In this document: positions 1 through 12,280 of the stretch, piece by piece | How the letters are laid out: every line of letters starts with the position of its first letter | Numbering within the stretch: the first letter of the stretch is position 1 | Assembly: GCF_036785885.1 (NCBI RefSeq) | Contig: NC_092329.1 | Coordinates: 5,890,001-5,954,000, forward strand | Direction of reading: 5' to 3' | Source of the DNA: Coffea arabica | Lineage: Eukaryota; Streptophyta; Magnoliopsida; Gentianales; Rubiaceae | Length of the DNA stretch: 64,000 nt | The notes under the pieces: generated by a model | What the model was told of the DNA's origin: nothing | Seen by the model: only the letters and a program-made list of their open reading frames with translations | Database searches by the model: none | Position numbers and translations under genes: made by a program

Positions 1-830
1 GCTTCACACCTTCACGGGCACAGATTGAGAGCAGAGGACGTTGACGGCTACATATTGGACCACAGGACAAAGAAGGACAAATCGAACAGCCAAATTACAA
101 AATAACCAGCGAAATCACTGTAGCAAGACCTTCGACGCCTTATGTAGTTAGAGATCTCGAACTATTTCTCTCCAATTATGGAGAGAATAGAAAGAGAAAT
201 GATCGTAAAACTATTATGGACCATATCATTGGTGGCCAACATCAAATTTATATGACTTTACTCTTTGTTTCCGAAATAATTCTCATCAACTGTTAGGAAT
301 TTGAAGAGGATGAAAAAAGAAATTTATATGAAAACACCACGTTGTTTGAGAAATTTAACTGGACACAAAAGAAGATGGACAATTAATTGATATGGTATGT
401 AGAACTATTTCTTTCCAATTATAGAGAGAATAGTAGAATAAGAAAATTGATGGAAAAATCTTTTTGGACTATTTCGTCTGCCTACCAAAGAAAAGAAACG
501 AGCAAAACCAGTCGAACTTCAAAACATAATGGCCGAAAATTGAAAAGCTTTGCTCCTATTCAAAACCATTACACTGGGCCTAAGATTTGCTTTAAGCGGG
601 CTACCTCTGCTCCAACTCTGGGCCAACAACATGGAAAAGTTTCAGTACTAGGTCAGCCCAGATATAGTTTTTCTGCTATCAGTAGCCCATCATTCTGATT
701 TCTCATCCCCAGTGTCCTTACAAGGAAGAATCCATTTTCTTCACTTTCTTCTCCCCTGCTCTCAGGTGTAAATCCCCCTAAAATCCCGTTAAAAAAAAAA
801 ATATAGGGAACAGGCCTGAAGGAAAAGGCG
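1..830. other. Upstream region with an imperfect direct repeat
   Basis: No gene is supported here. Two related segments of roughly 60-70 bp, near 151-220 and 393-466, share the core CTATTTCTCTCCAATTAT and GAGAGAATAG about 242 bp apart, so part of this stretch has been duplicated. The last 130 bases before position 831 are the likely promoter and 5' leader of the TGD5-like gene. The 103-codon open frame from 387 shows no recognisable domain and is not called a gene. Confidence 0.5.
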
Positions 831-3520
831 ATGGGGCTTAAAAACTTCAATGGGACAGGAGTGGGTTTTGGTAGGTGTTTTTTTTAATTTTTTTTCTTTA
901 ATACCCATTTGCTGATGTAGAAATTCTTGGCATAATTTTGATTTAGCTCTGAATTTCGATTTGTGTGTTGTTTTTTACTTTTATCAAGCTTGGCCCTTTC
1001 TGTAACCTGACTGTTTGCAGTTGTTTTCTTTTTCAGGATTTGGCATTGGCTGCGGTTTTGGGGTGGGATGGGGTTTTGGTGGTAAGTTTGAAGTTTCTAC
1101 TCTTTACTATTCTCATTCCTCTGCATCTTTTTCTTTTTCTTTTTGTTTATCTTTTTTTAATTCTATTCCTGTTGGTAATTCTAACTTTTCTGTGTAACAG
1201 CTTTTTTCCCCTTTTCTGGTTTTGTTTTTTAGCTTACTGTTTTGGAAAAACCAGGTGAGCACTAGCAGAATGTGAAACTCTTTGATGCTATATTGCCTCT
1301 TTAAGTCTTAGCACTAATAACCCGCTCTAAGGGCATCATGCTTAGCTGGGATGAGGATTGATTGATTGTGAATTTCTAGCTTTAATAATTAATCGTGATA
1401 TATCCATGGAATTCGATGGTACTAGGATTTGAACTCGCCCTGTAGCAACTGCATCCGGGACCTCCTAACCTGGAATTTATGTTTCCCTCGGCCGTAATCT
1501 ACTTGGGATTTCTGTAGTAAATTTTAAAAATCCTGTTTGGCACGATCAGATTCAGCTATGCTATGATTCCTTGCACTAATAAGTGAATTTTCCAGTCATA
1601 GGAAATCTTGCATCTGTGAACTTTTCTTTTTACAGCAAACCTCATTGTCAAGATATATGTACTATATATGAGTATTTGTGCACATTCCTTCAAATATCTA
1701 TGAAGATTCTTTTCCAATTTTAGTTTATGGATGATTATGCTTAGAATTTAGCAACCTTAGGATGCCAAGGTTTATTTATCGTGCTGAGATAATGTATTTG
1801 TTAGATGAGTTTTACACCTGTCAAGGACTGCATTCTTGGTTCAGTGACCTTGCATTTTTGGCAAGCTGAATATTTTTTTTAAAATTAATCTTGTGTTGAA
1901 TATTTAACAACTTAATATCTGTTCTTAATCTGAGGTAGACGAAGATATTTTCATATTTCAGGGTTAGCATAGCAATATTATTACTGTTTCAAACTCCAGA
2001 ACATTGGCTGCTCACTGGAACGCATGCATCATCATTTATGCGTCATGCTACTCAAAAAGAATGAGTAACAATTTGCAACTTAGGCACCAGGTTTCCTGAA
2101 TTTAGGTCATACTCAAACCAACTTTGTTCTAAATAGAGAATAACTGTGTCAACCCTTTGATAACAACTGAACTTGAAGATTTTTTTTTTTTTAAAGGATG
2201 TAGTTTTTTGTTTACAAGCGCCTAAAACATTTTCTAATTTTGGATGTTTCAGAATTGGATTGCAATATGTTGGTCTTTTGTCAATTTCAATTTACTATTA
2301 CAGGTTATAACATTGTTCGATATATGAAATATTATTTTATGACACATTTAGTTATCAATGAAGTTACCATCTGTCAACCTTGGTCCATAGAATTGCTATT
2401 ACTTAATGTCTATTCACCTGCCTAATTCTTAATACTTAATCTAGTTCTAAAACACAAATGCTATAATGGTATAATTGGTAACTTATTGTTTGTTAGATTA
2501 AGAATGTTTGAAAATTTTAGATGGGTGAACTGGTAATTACGCTAGAAACAGGTAGTTCAGCTAAGCTTTATTCCTGATACTATAGCAGTGGGAGTCATGA
2601 TGTCATGGAGGGATTTCAACAATGTAAAGGAGTAATAGGGGACATGTTGTTGCAGGACAGTAAGATTAATTGTGATGCAGGTTTATCTATGTGATCATTA
2701 CCCAACTTTTTGCTCAAATTGAACCTGTAATTCCTTCAGGTATTGCTTAAAGTACAAAATGATGGATTAATTGTGATGTAGGTTTATCTATGTTCTTTGA
2801 CAGAAGATGATGGATTTTGCTGAGATTTCTTCTTTTAGTAATGTGTTTATAATGGTCAATAAGACGGGATAGATCTATGCATTAATGATGAAATATCTTG
2901 GCCATGTTTCTGTACTGTGCTTTACTTTTTACAGAGCTTTGATAGCCAATTGAAGTACAAAGCTTTCTGTTTTGTCCTATTTGGTTGCCGTTCACGCTTC
3001 CCTCTGGAATTTTATGGTGTAACTCCTCAGTGTCCTTATTTGGTGAATATATAGTACTGGATTCAGTTCTGATGGGTGTTGAAGAACAAATTCTACTCAT
3101 TTTTCTGCGACATGGTTGAAGGCCTTTCTTGGCTGCAGTTGCGAACATTGTTCTTTCTTACTTAGTTTCTTATTTCCCCTTGGCAAATTGCTAGTATATC
3201 TTGTTTTCGATTTCTACTTGTACCCATCTCTAATCAATTTCCCTTAAATGTTGTGTCCTTATCAGGCATGCCTTTGAATTTTCTGGGCCTCGGTGTCGGT
3301 AAAACTGCATCTCATTTGATATCGTTCCCCCTAATATAACTTCTGTTATGACCTTGTTTGGATTCTGATGTATGCTCACTGATCTGAAGGTGGTGGATGC
3401 GGAGTTGGTGTAGGCCTTGGATGGGGATTTGGTGCAGCTTTTGGTAGTCACTACCGAAATTCAAGGGTTATATTTCAGGGGACGGATCTTGACGCCAAAG
3501 ATTCTAGCAAAAGTAGCTAG
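831..3520 (+). CDS. TGD5: TGD5-like small glycine-rich chloroplast envelope protein
   Basis: Coding exons are 831-870, 1037-1081, 3266-3298 and 3390-3520, all with GT/AG junctions; the joined frame is 83 codons (82 residues). The protein is almost entirely glycine-rich hydrophobic repeats ([26 protein letters not shown]) followed by a short polar tail ([12 protein letters not shown]), the layout I recall for Arabidopsis TGD5. TGD5 is known as a small envelope protein of the TGD lipid-transfer system that moves ER-derived lipid precursors into the chloroplast. The alternating glycines suggest tightly packed membrane helices. Three of the exons are only 33-45 nt, and intron 2 is about 2.2 kb. 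The start ATG has a long leader and no competing in-frame ATG close upstream. Identification rests on remembered similarity and the neighbouring syntaxin-type gene; a paralogous glycine-rich protein is the alternative. Confidence 0.82.
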
Positions 3521-4275
3521 TGCAAGGACTTATCAAAAAGCACTCAGAAACTATATGCGTCATGCTGATTTTCACTTACTGATTACTCCGTGATGTAATG
3601 ACTACATTTGCACCAAAATTAAGTTTGTAAAGGCTTGCTTGTATTCCTTTTCGGCAGTCCTAGTTGGACATAGATTTTAGAGGTACCCGAAGTTAGGTCC
3701 TGTTTGATAACTTAATTCAGCACTTAAACTTAATGGATTCAAATATTAATATATTCAAACCGTTTGATAATCAAAAATTGAACATTTGAATTAATTAAGT
3801 GACACTGAATTTTCTGGATAAAACTTGCTCTCAAATTAAATAATAAATTATTCACTTATCATTGAATGTGATATGCATTCAAATATATTAAATTTAATAC
3901 TTAACAATTCAATAACATAATAGATTCAAACTTTCGATTTCAAACTTTAGTTTTATGTAACGCATCCTTAGTTGAATGTCTCAGTATTCGTAGCTTTCTT
4001 ACATACCGCTGGTTCACAACACTGTAAATTGACTTGTGATGAGAGTCTGGGATACAACTTTCCGATTATAATTGGTAAAATCTTTCATTAACCTCAAAAC
4101 GTTAGATTTAGAAGTTAACAAGGGCAAGTAACCTCAGCCATTTCCACAACTGTTCAAACCTAAGTAAACATGCAACCTGACACAGCAAATGCAACCAACG
4201 ATGGTACTTCTGCAGCAGAAAGAGGACAGGCACGCATTTAGATCTCCAGATATGCCCACTCCTGGATCTCTCTCT
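3521..4275. other. Intergenic region with AT-rich MITE-like segment
   Basis: The first 150 bases are the likely 3' UTR of the TGD5-like gene. From about 3697 to 3975 lies an AT-rich segment beginning GGTCCTGTTTGATAACTTAA, with repeated TTCAAA and TTTGATAA words in both orientations. This resembles common plant MITEs that start with a GGTCTGTTTGATAAC-type end. The opposite terminus is poorly matched and no clean target duplication was found, so the family assignment is weak. Confidence 0.35.
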
Positions 4276-4503
4276 CTCTAAGATTGCCCAGAGGTCAAAT
4301 GCATGACCCTCGACGGTGGAGCAGTGTTCAAAATCATAATAATCGGGGTTTGTCGCACCTGCTCCCACGTTATCGAAGAGGACAACACGATGGTCGTGAA
4401 GCAGATGGGACACCAAGCACTTCCATATAAACTGATCAGTCCCAAAACCATGAGCAAGCACTGCTTGCTGCTCTCCTGATGCTGCTACATTTACATTGTG
4501 GGC
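4276..4503 (-). pseudogene. KAI2/D14-family alpha/beta hydrolase, N-terminal fragment
   Basis: About 76 codons on the minus strand match the N-terminus of the karrikin/strigolactone receptor family: [20 protein letters not shown], then [27 protein letters not shown] and [15 protein letters not shown]. The HGFGTDQ oxyanion-hole region and the DNxGAG motif are present. The family's catalytic serine motif (GHSVSA) should come about 15 residues later. Instead the similarity stops at a GA-repeat (4267-4279) and the remaining frame is unrelated up to a stop at about 4108. No start Met is visible in frame near the homology. The later catalytic Asp and His segments are absent. This is best read as a truncated, non-functional gene copy lying just downstream of the syntaxin-type gene. 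Whether it is transcribed cannot be told. Confidence 0.8.
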
Positions 4504-5247
4504 GTCTAGTATACCCGTTGCCTTTCTTCTTCTATAGAAGGATGTGGAGTAAATAAGCTGTGCCAGAAAGTTGGGCAGCGTGACTTCCTTTTAAGCAGAT
4601 GGAATTTCAGAAGCCCAATTAAGGTGAGGTAGGATCTTAGCAGCCATACATGCACTTCCAATCTCAAACACAAAAAGGTATCTGAAGTGAAGGCAGTTGG
4701 TCCAGGTCCGGTTGGCCCTCAGCTAGCCAAGCGCCTTTAAAGAGAGGGTACTTCAAGCAAGGCGTTATCCAGTAGTACAAGTGGAAGTGGACAGCGGACA
4801 CTGCTCCAACCCGAAAAGAAGCTAAGCTAGAGCAGGTTGAAGGGTAAATGGTGAAACTATTAAGGTGGTCGTCTAGAAAGTAGAAATTATTTAAGAGAAC
4901 CTTAACCCATGAGGCATTGCGGGGGTTCAAGGAATCTCCGAAATAAGAAGGTAAATGGTGAATAATTTCGATCTGGTCCTGAAGAAAATGAAAAAGATAG
5001 AATCAGGATAAGAACTTAATGATGCAGTAGAGGGGTTTAAGCAATCTCCGAAGCAGTCACCCTGCAACTACAAGATACAAGCACAAGACATTTGCTTTCC
5101 CAAATTGACAGAAGACATAATGTCACAAACCTTTTGGCTTCCAATTCACTGGATAACAACTTCAATGAGCACGTTTTTAACTATTGAAAGTCCTTTACTG
5201 GTGCAACATATTTGATGAATCGAATACATGAGGGAATAAAACTAATA

Positions 5248-8200
5248 TTAGGCAAGCATGACTAGCACCACGAACCTCATAACTGGAAAAACAAAATATA
5301 AAACATAACTGTGGAATCAGATCTGTTATTTTACGGACATAGAAATGAGAGGACGCCCAGACAAATTCTACACAAAGTTGATACTGTCTCGTTACTTTAT
5401 ACATCATGGCTTTCCAAGAGAACACTATAATGCTATAGGACAAAATATCATGAAGCAACACTGACGAAAGTAAGTGTATTTTGGCTTCCAAAGAAGCACA
5501 TGGTACAAGAACTATCATTGCACATAAATGATAAAAGCGGGACTCGAAAAACACTGGAGAAAAGGAAAAGTAATATGCTGCATCATCTAGCCAGTGGAGT
5601 AGAGCTAATTATCCTGAGATTATACATTTTTACAACAAATTCACCCACCATCATCTGAACTAAAATTTAACAATTATCAGAAGAGCATTAGGTGGGAATT
5701 ACTGTAGTAAAATTGATTTGCAAACCTAATTAGAGCTTTCATTCCCAAGCATAAAATCAGGTGAAAGAGAAGCAAATTGTAGCTCTGTCCATCACCTAAT
5801 AGCATCAAGAATGCCAGCATACCTCCGTGACTGCCAATACAAGGATCATAGTGTTCTTCAGAACCCACGAGATGCCAATAAAACTGCAGAGACAATAAAA
5901 ATCCCACATAAGTATCCCACAAGGACAAGGCATGCAATTTAAACTTTTAAGTGCCTATCTCCATTCTTGTTCAGACAGAATTACACACATATGCTTCGCC
6001 AAATCAGATTATAACATAGACAAGCCAAATTGCAAGATATGTGTACAAACATAATCCCACACCACCTCACTGGATACTGGGAGCAGATAATTTTAGACTA
6101 GCTATTTGCATATGATACTTTCATTATTATTTAAAAGGACCAAATTTGACATTGATCTGTGAGAGTCTCCAAATAGAAAAAGAACCATATCAACTCGGTT
6201 CCGCATTTGTACCACTTCATTGGCAAGCCAAAATACATTGTTCGTCATTATTTCCCTTTCTTTTAATGCCACTGTGGGTGGATGGGCTTGAGGCTGAAGA
6301 TATCTGGTAAAGCCTTAAAAGTGTACACCTAGGTAAACGCAAGTATGTGAATAATATCATTTACCAAGCAATCAAGGCACATGTATCTAGGATTATTAAG
6401 GGTTGCAGATCTTAGCACTACTGACTTTGAACTCAAAAGAGAAGAATGACACAGATGCTTGTCAAACAATTATTAAAGAGTCGGAGAGATCTGCTAGGAG
6501 TTCATACAGCAAATACCTCTTATTATAATACGATAAACTATACCAAACTTACAGTTGCACAAGATTAATTTTTTTAAAAAAATCTCAATGTCTTACAATG
6601 ACAAAACAATTAAAGATAGGACCACATTTAGGCAAAATCAGATTAGTTTAGTAAAAGATGTCATAATCAATATGATTAATTTTAAAGCCACTACCATGCA
6701 ATCATTAGATCTTATTCATCCATAATCCCCTTTATAATACCCATTATCCAGAATATAATTCTTATACATGATATGTCAAAATTCATCACTGCCAAAAAGC
6801 TTATGTCCACCAACTACCCCACTTCATAAACAGAGGACTTTACGCCATTCTAGATGCTACGAAGGTGGACTTTTTACTTTTCCCCATGCTTTGAGTATAT
6901 TTGGCATCAAATTAGCCAGCATAACCAAGGACAGGACACATGAATTTCCTCTAATCTCACTTTGCCTGTGTGATTCAGCCTGACATTTTGCTATACAAGC
7001 TATCTCAGACGTGATTCAGTAAAATTTCCTGTAAATCACCTAACATGCCTCGTGAGTAGCGGCTCAATCAGTCCCAAAACAGATCATATTCCTATTGATA
7101 GATCACTCAATTTAGTTACTGGCAAAAACAATCAAATAATCAGGTATCTTTCCAGGAGGTAGCATGCACCAGAAATTCTAGTCATTAAAAAAATGAAGGA
7201 CCTTTTTCCTTTGGCATATCAATATTATACAGTTATATTGATTTCGGATATAGGCATGGCAAGAAAAATAAATCATATCACTGGAGGAAAAATTCAACTG
7301 AAGAAACAACATTCCTTGTTAACTGCCAAAAAGAAAAAGGAACCAAAAAAAAAAAAAAGAGGCATCCACTCACTAAGATGGCAAATTACTGCAACTTGGA
7401 AGAAGCATATGGTACCAAGATATTTTATAATACTAACACACAGTTAAAATAAAGAAGCAATGTACTGTCAGGAAAGAAATCAACCCCAAAAGCATCAATA
7501 ATTTTAAAATGCTACTAGATTAAGATCAAAGTTAGTATTTTTAGAATTCTAAAATATTTCATGCAACAAACATCCTTTCTCAATGCTACATACAAACATA
7601 ATCAGGCACGGTACAATCATCTTATTATCAGTTATTCAAAAGAATCGCAGGAAACAAAATCAAAGCATTAAACCAACATAAATCGAAAAACTTTCATTTG
7701 ATCTGATTAAATTCCCATAAATTTCTATATTCTCATGCAATTCAATCCTAAAGAAAAAAGACAGTTTAAAATTTCTAGCTGCAGCCACATCTAGATATCT
7801 CGAGTTAATCAACATTGCTATAGCTCATAAAACTTTCTCTTTGAGGACTAGAAGGAATAAACATTAATTGCACCATAAGCAAAATTCTCAACATCTGCTT
7901 TAAATATCAGAATCAAAGAAAGAAAGCTTCACCATCCATTTCAAAAAGACAAAAAGCTCCATAATCAGCAGGCTCACCAATCACACAGAGAAGGATGACA
8001 GCTGAAAAGACGACTTGCATGGGTCTACTATACTGCATGTGATACTGAGATCTTTGGAGCTGTCTTTGGATGGCGCCATACCAACCATAAAGTTGCTTAT
8101 CATAACATTCATCACAACCCTCAAGGCAACTCTTACTCTTCTCGTAACACAAGTTAATGCCCTGCATGTTAAAAAGTTCATTTCATCATAATCAATAACA

Positions 8201-9570
8201 TGCTATATACGTGAATAAAATCAGCAAATGAGTCTATATAAAGCAGTTTAAAAATCGCACTAACTCGAGTCAAGGGCTGAGTTCGAGGTAATGGAGTATC
8301 AGCTTCTGGATGTTGATCTGAAAGCTTCAATTTCCTATAACCATTCTTTGACCACTTCAACTTAGCTGCAGATTCTATCGTATTCAGAAAACCAGAAAAG
8401 CTCGGAATCTTTGGCGGTGGTAGATCTGATTGAACATCTGGTGAACTCTGAGGCAATGCATCCTCGGCAACTGAAACCTTCCAGTAACCCATGTCAGCAT
8501 TAGCACTAGCAGTTCTGCGGTGCCCAGGCAACTTCACCTCCTTACTCTCCAGTTGCCCCAACTCCAAAGAATGAGAAGAATTTGTAGGATGCTTCAGTTC
8601 TGATTGCTTATCACCCTCCTGCAAATTTGCTATTTGCTGCTCTCTACCATGGAGTCTTCCAAAGTTTTTATCCCCAGAAAAGGACGCTGACGGTCCTGAG
8701 AGAAACAAAGCCAGCTCGTCACTTTCTCCCTCATCCAGATGTACCCATGGATTTGGTGGTTTTCCCCGAGAAACAGCTGATTCATTTAACGAGGCTTCAA
8801 CCTTTGAAATCTGGCTCCCGATTGCAATAGCGAACTCCCTATGTCTATCCTTGGCATCATCAGCTGCATTATTCGTGTAGCTTGAACTAACTGCTCGTTC
8901 AAATTCCTCCAACTGCATATCATTGGCAGAACAACCGTCAACCCAATTCACTATTTGTTGCAACACCAAAAAGTTGGAAGAAACATAAAAGCACCCAACA
9001 TAAACAACAGGCTACAACACAACTATCTAACACATTTGTCATTAGCTTTATGAACTCTTTTTTTCTCCTTTCCCTTTTGCTCGCTTTAGAGCTAGAAACT
9101 AAGCAAACAGTGCATAGAAGTGCACAATGTGGTTAAAAACGCGTGATCATTTTCTAGTACTGCCAGAGGGGTGTCAAACCTGCCATTTAGTCGTGCCAAG
9201 GGCAGTACGAAGGTCTCTACGAAGCTCATCGGAGTTCCAAAGACTGCCGGAATCCTTCATAGAATGAATCCATGTCCTATAAGTTGACTCCATCCTGCCA
9301 AAAAAAACATATTACAAACGAATTTTTTTTTAAAAAAACCCAAAAAATTATCTCAAATCCGGCCAAACACTGCAACCGACATAATCCAGATCAACTTCTC
9401 ACGAAAAAAGCCAATTAATCATAAAAACTGCAATAAAAATTCCAAAAAGGAAAAAGCAAGGATTTTTACGAACTTTGAATTTAAAGTTGGTACCTGTCGG
9501 CAGATTCCTGAACCTCCTCGGCGGCAGAGAAGAATGGATCTTTTTCCCACCGATCAAATTGTGAAGCCAT
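5248..9570 (-). CDS. Syntaxin/t-SNARE family protein with syntaxin-6 N-terminal domain
   Basis: Coding exons (minus strand) are 9494-9570, 9180-9294, 8265-8912, 7978-8161 and 5248-5282, giving 353 codons (352 residues). The protein starts MASQFDRWEKDPFFSAAEEV and continues through a helical N-terminal domain (TYRTWIHSMKDSGSLW, LRRDLRTALGTTKWQLEEFE) typical of syntaxin-6-like N domains. A long polar, probably disordered middle follows (about residues 100-280). The last 25 residues form a membrane anchor (VVFSAVILLCVIVMRFVVLV). A Cys-rich patch (CLEGCDECYD) precedes the anchor, and no convincing canonical SNARE heptad helix is visible. The last coding exon is only 35 nt, behind a 2.7 kb intron; it was found by phase and because it completes the transmembrane segment. 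The family is presumed to act in Golgi/endosomal trafficking. It corresponds in memory to Arabidopsis At1g27700. Confidence 0.85.
5283..7977 (-). other. 2.7 kb last intron of the syntaxin-type gene
   Basis: Bounded by a donor (GTGAGC) and a pyrimidine-rich acceptor (TTTTTCCAG). It is AT-rich on both strands. I see no open frame with recognisable protein similarity and no clear terminal repeats. Several short open frames here (for example near 5677-5937 and 6768-6983) are treated as chance. Confidence 0.6.
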
Positions 9571-10224
9571 ATTTTTATTAACCTAATTGCCAAGATTTCA
9601 GTCTCGCTCACTTCTTCCTCTAATTTGATTTTCCAAAAAATAATACAAATAATTTACACCAAAAAGAATGTTTCAAAGAAATAAACCCTAAAATCAAAAA
9701 ATCGCTAAAAAGAATTAGAATCTCCGGCAAAAAAAAATAGAAATTCCAGATCTATAGATTATCTGTATTCAATTATCCAAATCAGAAATAAAAATAGAAA
9801 GAATTTAAGGCGCGAGAGGGAAAGGTATTGGATAATCTATCTGGAATTAACCTCAAATTACGGTATTGTTCGGATTTATCATTTTTTTCCTGTTGTGATA
9901 CATATATACTTTTTGAGTTTTTTTATTTTTTATTTTTTTAAGCGTGGCGGATGTAATTGTAGCATGGGGCGACCTTCCAGGTAGGCGGCGAGTGGTTGTC
10001 GTTGAGGAGTAAATCTGAAGGTAACGGTGTCGTTTTCGATGGTGTTGGACCGTGTTGGTTTTTTTAAGAGGATTTTAGGTGCGTGGTCAAAATAAGTGTA
10101 CAATGATTGAGTTGAGACGAGTAAGACGCAAAGATAAGAGCCAATCGACTATTCTTCTTGAAGTCCGAGTCGGTTGACAACTTTTCTCCTTCCAGACTTC
10201 CGGTGGATGAAAAACAGGATAAGA

Positions 10225-10361
10225 GTTTATTTGGATGATTTATTTGAGATAATTATTATAGCATTTTCTGTGATGTAATATATATGAAATAAAAAAATAA
10301 TTGAAAAAATAAAAAAAATAATTGAGATTTGTGAGACAAATTATTTTCTCTATCCAAACAC
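10225..10361. mobile_element. MITE of the GTTTGGAT...ATCCAAAC family, copy 1
   Basis: The element starts GTTTATTTGGATGATTTATT and ends TCTATCCAAACAC, a loose terminal inverted repeat around GTTTGGATA. The interior carries the family signature GTGATGTAATATATATGAAAT. Closely similar interiors appear in at least six other places in this window, so this is a repeat family and not chance AT-richness. It is non-coding and non-autonomous. Confidence 0.6.
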
Positions 10362-10415
10362 ACTCACTAGTGTTTACTATTGAACAAATAACTGTTTTCG
10401 TATGTTTTTTTTAGG

Positions 10416-11100
10416 GGCGGATTTAAGGTGCCCCACTGCTCCCTTAAATTCCTATAATACTTCTACAATTTTAATATAATTTTAAGTGTGCCCCCAGAGT
10501 TTTCTTAAAAAGGATGTGAAAGAATTACGTGATTTTTTAAGTTAGTTCATAAACTAAAATTCTAAGAAGATATGTGGGGCACAAATTTCATTTGAAATAA
10601 GTTAAAAAAAAATATTTTCATTTCAACTAGCAAGTATCAATCATATCATTCATTTTCTTTGGGCTCCACTCCCCAATTTCTCTTCCCTCCTCTGGGCCCC
10701 CATTTGTCCCCCACAATCGAGAGCCACTACCTTTCACAACCAAGCAGTTAACTACTCTTTCTCTTGATAAATTCATCTAATCATATCATTCACTTCCTTT
10801 GTCCCTACTTCCCAATTTCCCTTCCCTCTACTGGTCCCTCATTTTGCCTCCACAACTGAGAGCCATTCTTATTTCCACAACCAAATTAGATATCAAAATA
10901 TAAAAACTTGCAGTGAACAATTGTAAATAGTTTAGTTTATTTTTGAAATAAATTTATTATTACATTAATAATTTTGAATTTGTCTTTTTATGTTTTTCAT
11001 GGAATATATGCATCATTTGTATTTTTTGGTAATTTTTTTTTTTTGCTTAAAAAACTAGAAAAATAGTAGGTAAAAAATTTTAGTGTTACTTTTGCCCCCA
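10416..11100. repeat. Possible transposon remnant with internal duplication
   Basis: It begins GGGGCGGATTTAAGGTGCCC, resembling the left end of the Pack-MULE at 25597, and the far side has TTTTGCCCCCACT. Inside, a segment of about 105 bp near 10636 recurs near 10781 (shared ATCATATCATTCA and CCCAATTTC words), an imperfect tandem duplication of about 145 bp period. No coding capacity. The right boundary is uncertain and no target duplication was identified. Confidence 0.35.
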
Positions 11101-11251
11101 CTACATCATATCATTATAATATATTTTTCTATAAAAAATTTAGAAAATAATAATCCAAATCAAACCCATTGTTACTTATGTAAAATGCTGATTATGGTTG
11201 AAATATGAATGATGAAAACACATAAATACTTTATTTAGGTAGCAGGACTGG

Positions 11252-11425
11252 GTTTGTTTGTATAGAGTATTATTTGAAATATTATTTGAAATAATTATTG
11301 TAAAATTTTTTGTGATGTTATGTATGTGAAATAAAAAAGATAGTTGAAAATATAGAAAAATATATAGAAAAATATGTTTATGATGCAAGTGAAATATTAT
11401 TTGGAAAAATTTGCTATCCAAGCAC
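11252..11425. mobile_element. MITE of the GTTTGGAT...ATCCAAAC family, copy 2
   Basis: Starts GTTTGTTTGTATAGAGTATT and ends GCTATCCAAGCAC. The interior holds the family words TTTTGTGATGTTATGTATGTG and GAAATATTATTTGGAAAAAT. It shares the most sequence with the copy at 12098, suggesting both belong to one subfamily. Confidence 0.6.
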
Positions 11426-11571
11426 TCCCATTATTTGGAGTAATTCTTGATGTTCTTAAGTGCTTTTGCATCTAAAACCAACTATTTCTATAATAGTTAG
11501 TCACCAGGAGACTTTTAAAAAACTATGTATAGGTCAAGGGGTCAAATTCCTTTGTCTACATTATAAAATCT

Positions 11572-11687
11572 AGAATTTTCTGAAAAATGTTGTCAGCAAG
11601 TGCACAGGCATTCGTCTAGACTAAAATTCAGAATTTTCTGAAAAATGTTGTCAACTAGTGCATAGACATTCGTTTAGACTGGTGACA
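11572..11687. repeat. Two-copy tandem duplication, 58 bp period
   Basis: The unit beginning AGAATTTTCTGAAAAATGTT occurs at 11572 and again at 11630, continuing in both copies through GTGCA, ATTCGT and TAGACT with a few substitutions. It is non-coding and lies between MITE copies. Confidence 0.75.
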
Positions 11688-12097
11688 GTTCAGTCTCCTC
11701 CGATTTCTCTTTGAATCTCTTCAAATCCTCCTTCCTCTAGTATAGAGTAAGTCTAGATCTATCGTATCTCAGAAAAAAAAAATGCTTTTGCATCTAAGGT
11801 TCAAATTTTTTAATAGTAGAAAAATTAAATTATAAAATATATTCAAAAGTGGTTTTAACTTATTCTGATTTTCTCTACATTTACATAAACATGTCTTGCG
11901 AGATCTACACAAACGAGAACAAGCTTTTTTTTGGGATATGCAATTTTACTTTATTACTAACATTTAAATGATGACTCATCTTAGGGACGAGTTTGCCTAG
12001 AACAATTATAATGGGATATCCATTCCGATTATAGTTGAGCAAGACTTAAAACATAGGAGTGCATGCCATACTTTGAGCGTATTTGGATTATACATTG

Positions 12098-12260
12098 GTT
12101 TGTTTGGATAAAGTATTATTCGAAATATTATTTGGAATAGTATTTTTTGTGATTGATGTATGTGAAATATAAAGGTGGTTGAAAATATAAAAAAGTGATT
12201 TGAGAAATGTATTTATAATGTAAGCAAAATATTATTTAGAAAAATTTGGTATCCAAACAT
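12098..12260. mobile_element. MITE of the GTTTGGAT...ATCCAAAC family, copy 3
   Basis: Starts GTTTGTTTGGATAAAGTATT and ends TGGTATCCAAACAT, so a terminal inverted repeat of about nine bases (GTTTGGATA / TATCCAAAC) is visible. The interior carries TTTTTTGTGATTGATGTATG as in the other copies. Confidence 0.65.
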
Positions 12261-12280
12261 TATTTCTGCCTTATTTACAC

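Noticed and set aside
965-1258. 97-codon hydrophobic open frame overlapping TGD5 exon 2
   Set aside because: Arises from T-rich intron sequence in another frame; TGD5 splice sites explain the region.
1400-1500. GTTCAAATCC-like B-box on the minus strand in TGD5 intron 2
   Set aside because: No matching A-box at the right distance, no tail and no flanking repeat.
4108-4275. Continuation of the KAI2-like frame
   Set aside because: Residues after the GA run match neither KAI2 nor D14 in any frame; kept outside the fragment.
7193-7447. 84-codon plus-strand frame in the syntaxin intron
   Set aside because: Lysine-rich end comes from an A-tract; no domain and inside an intron of the opposite strand.
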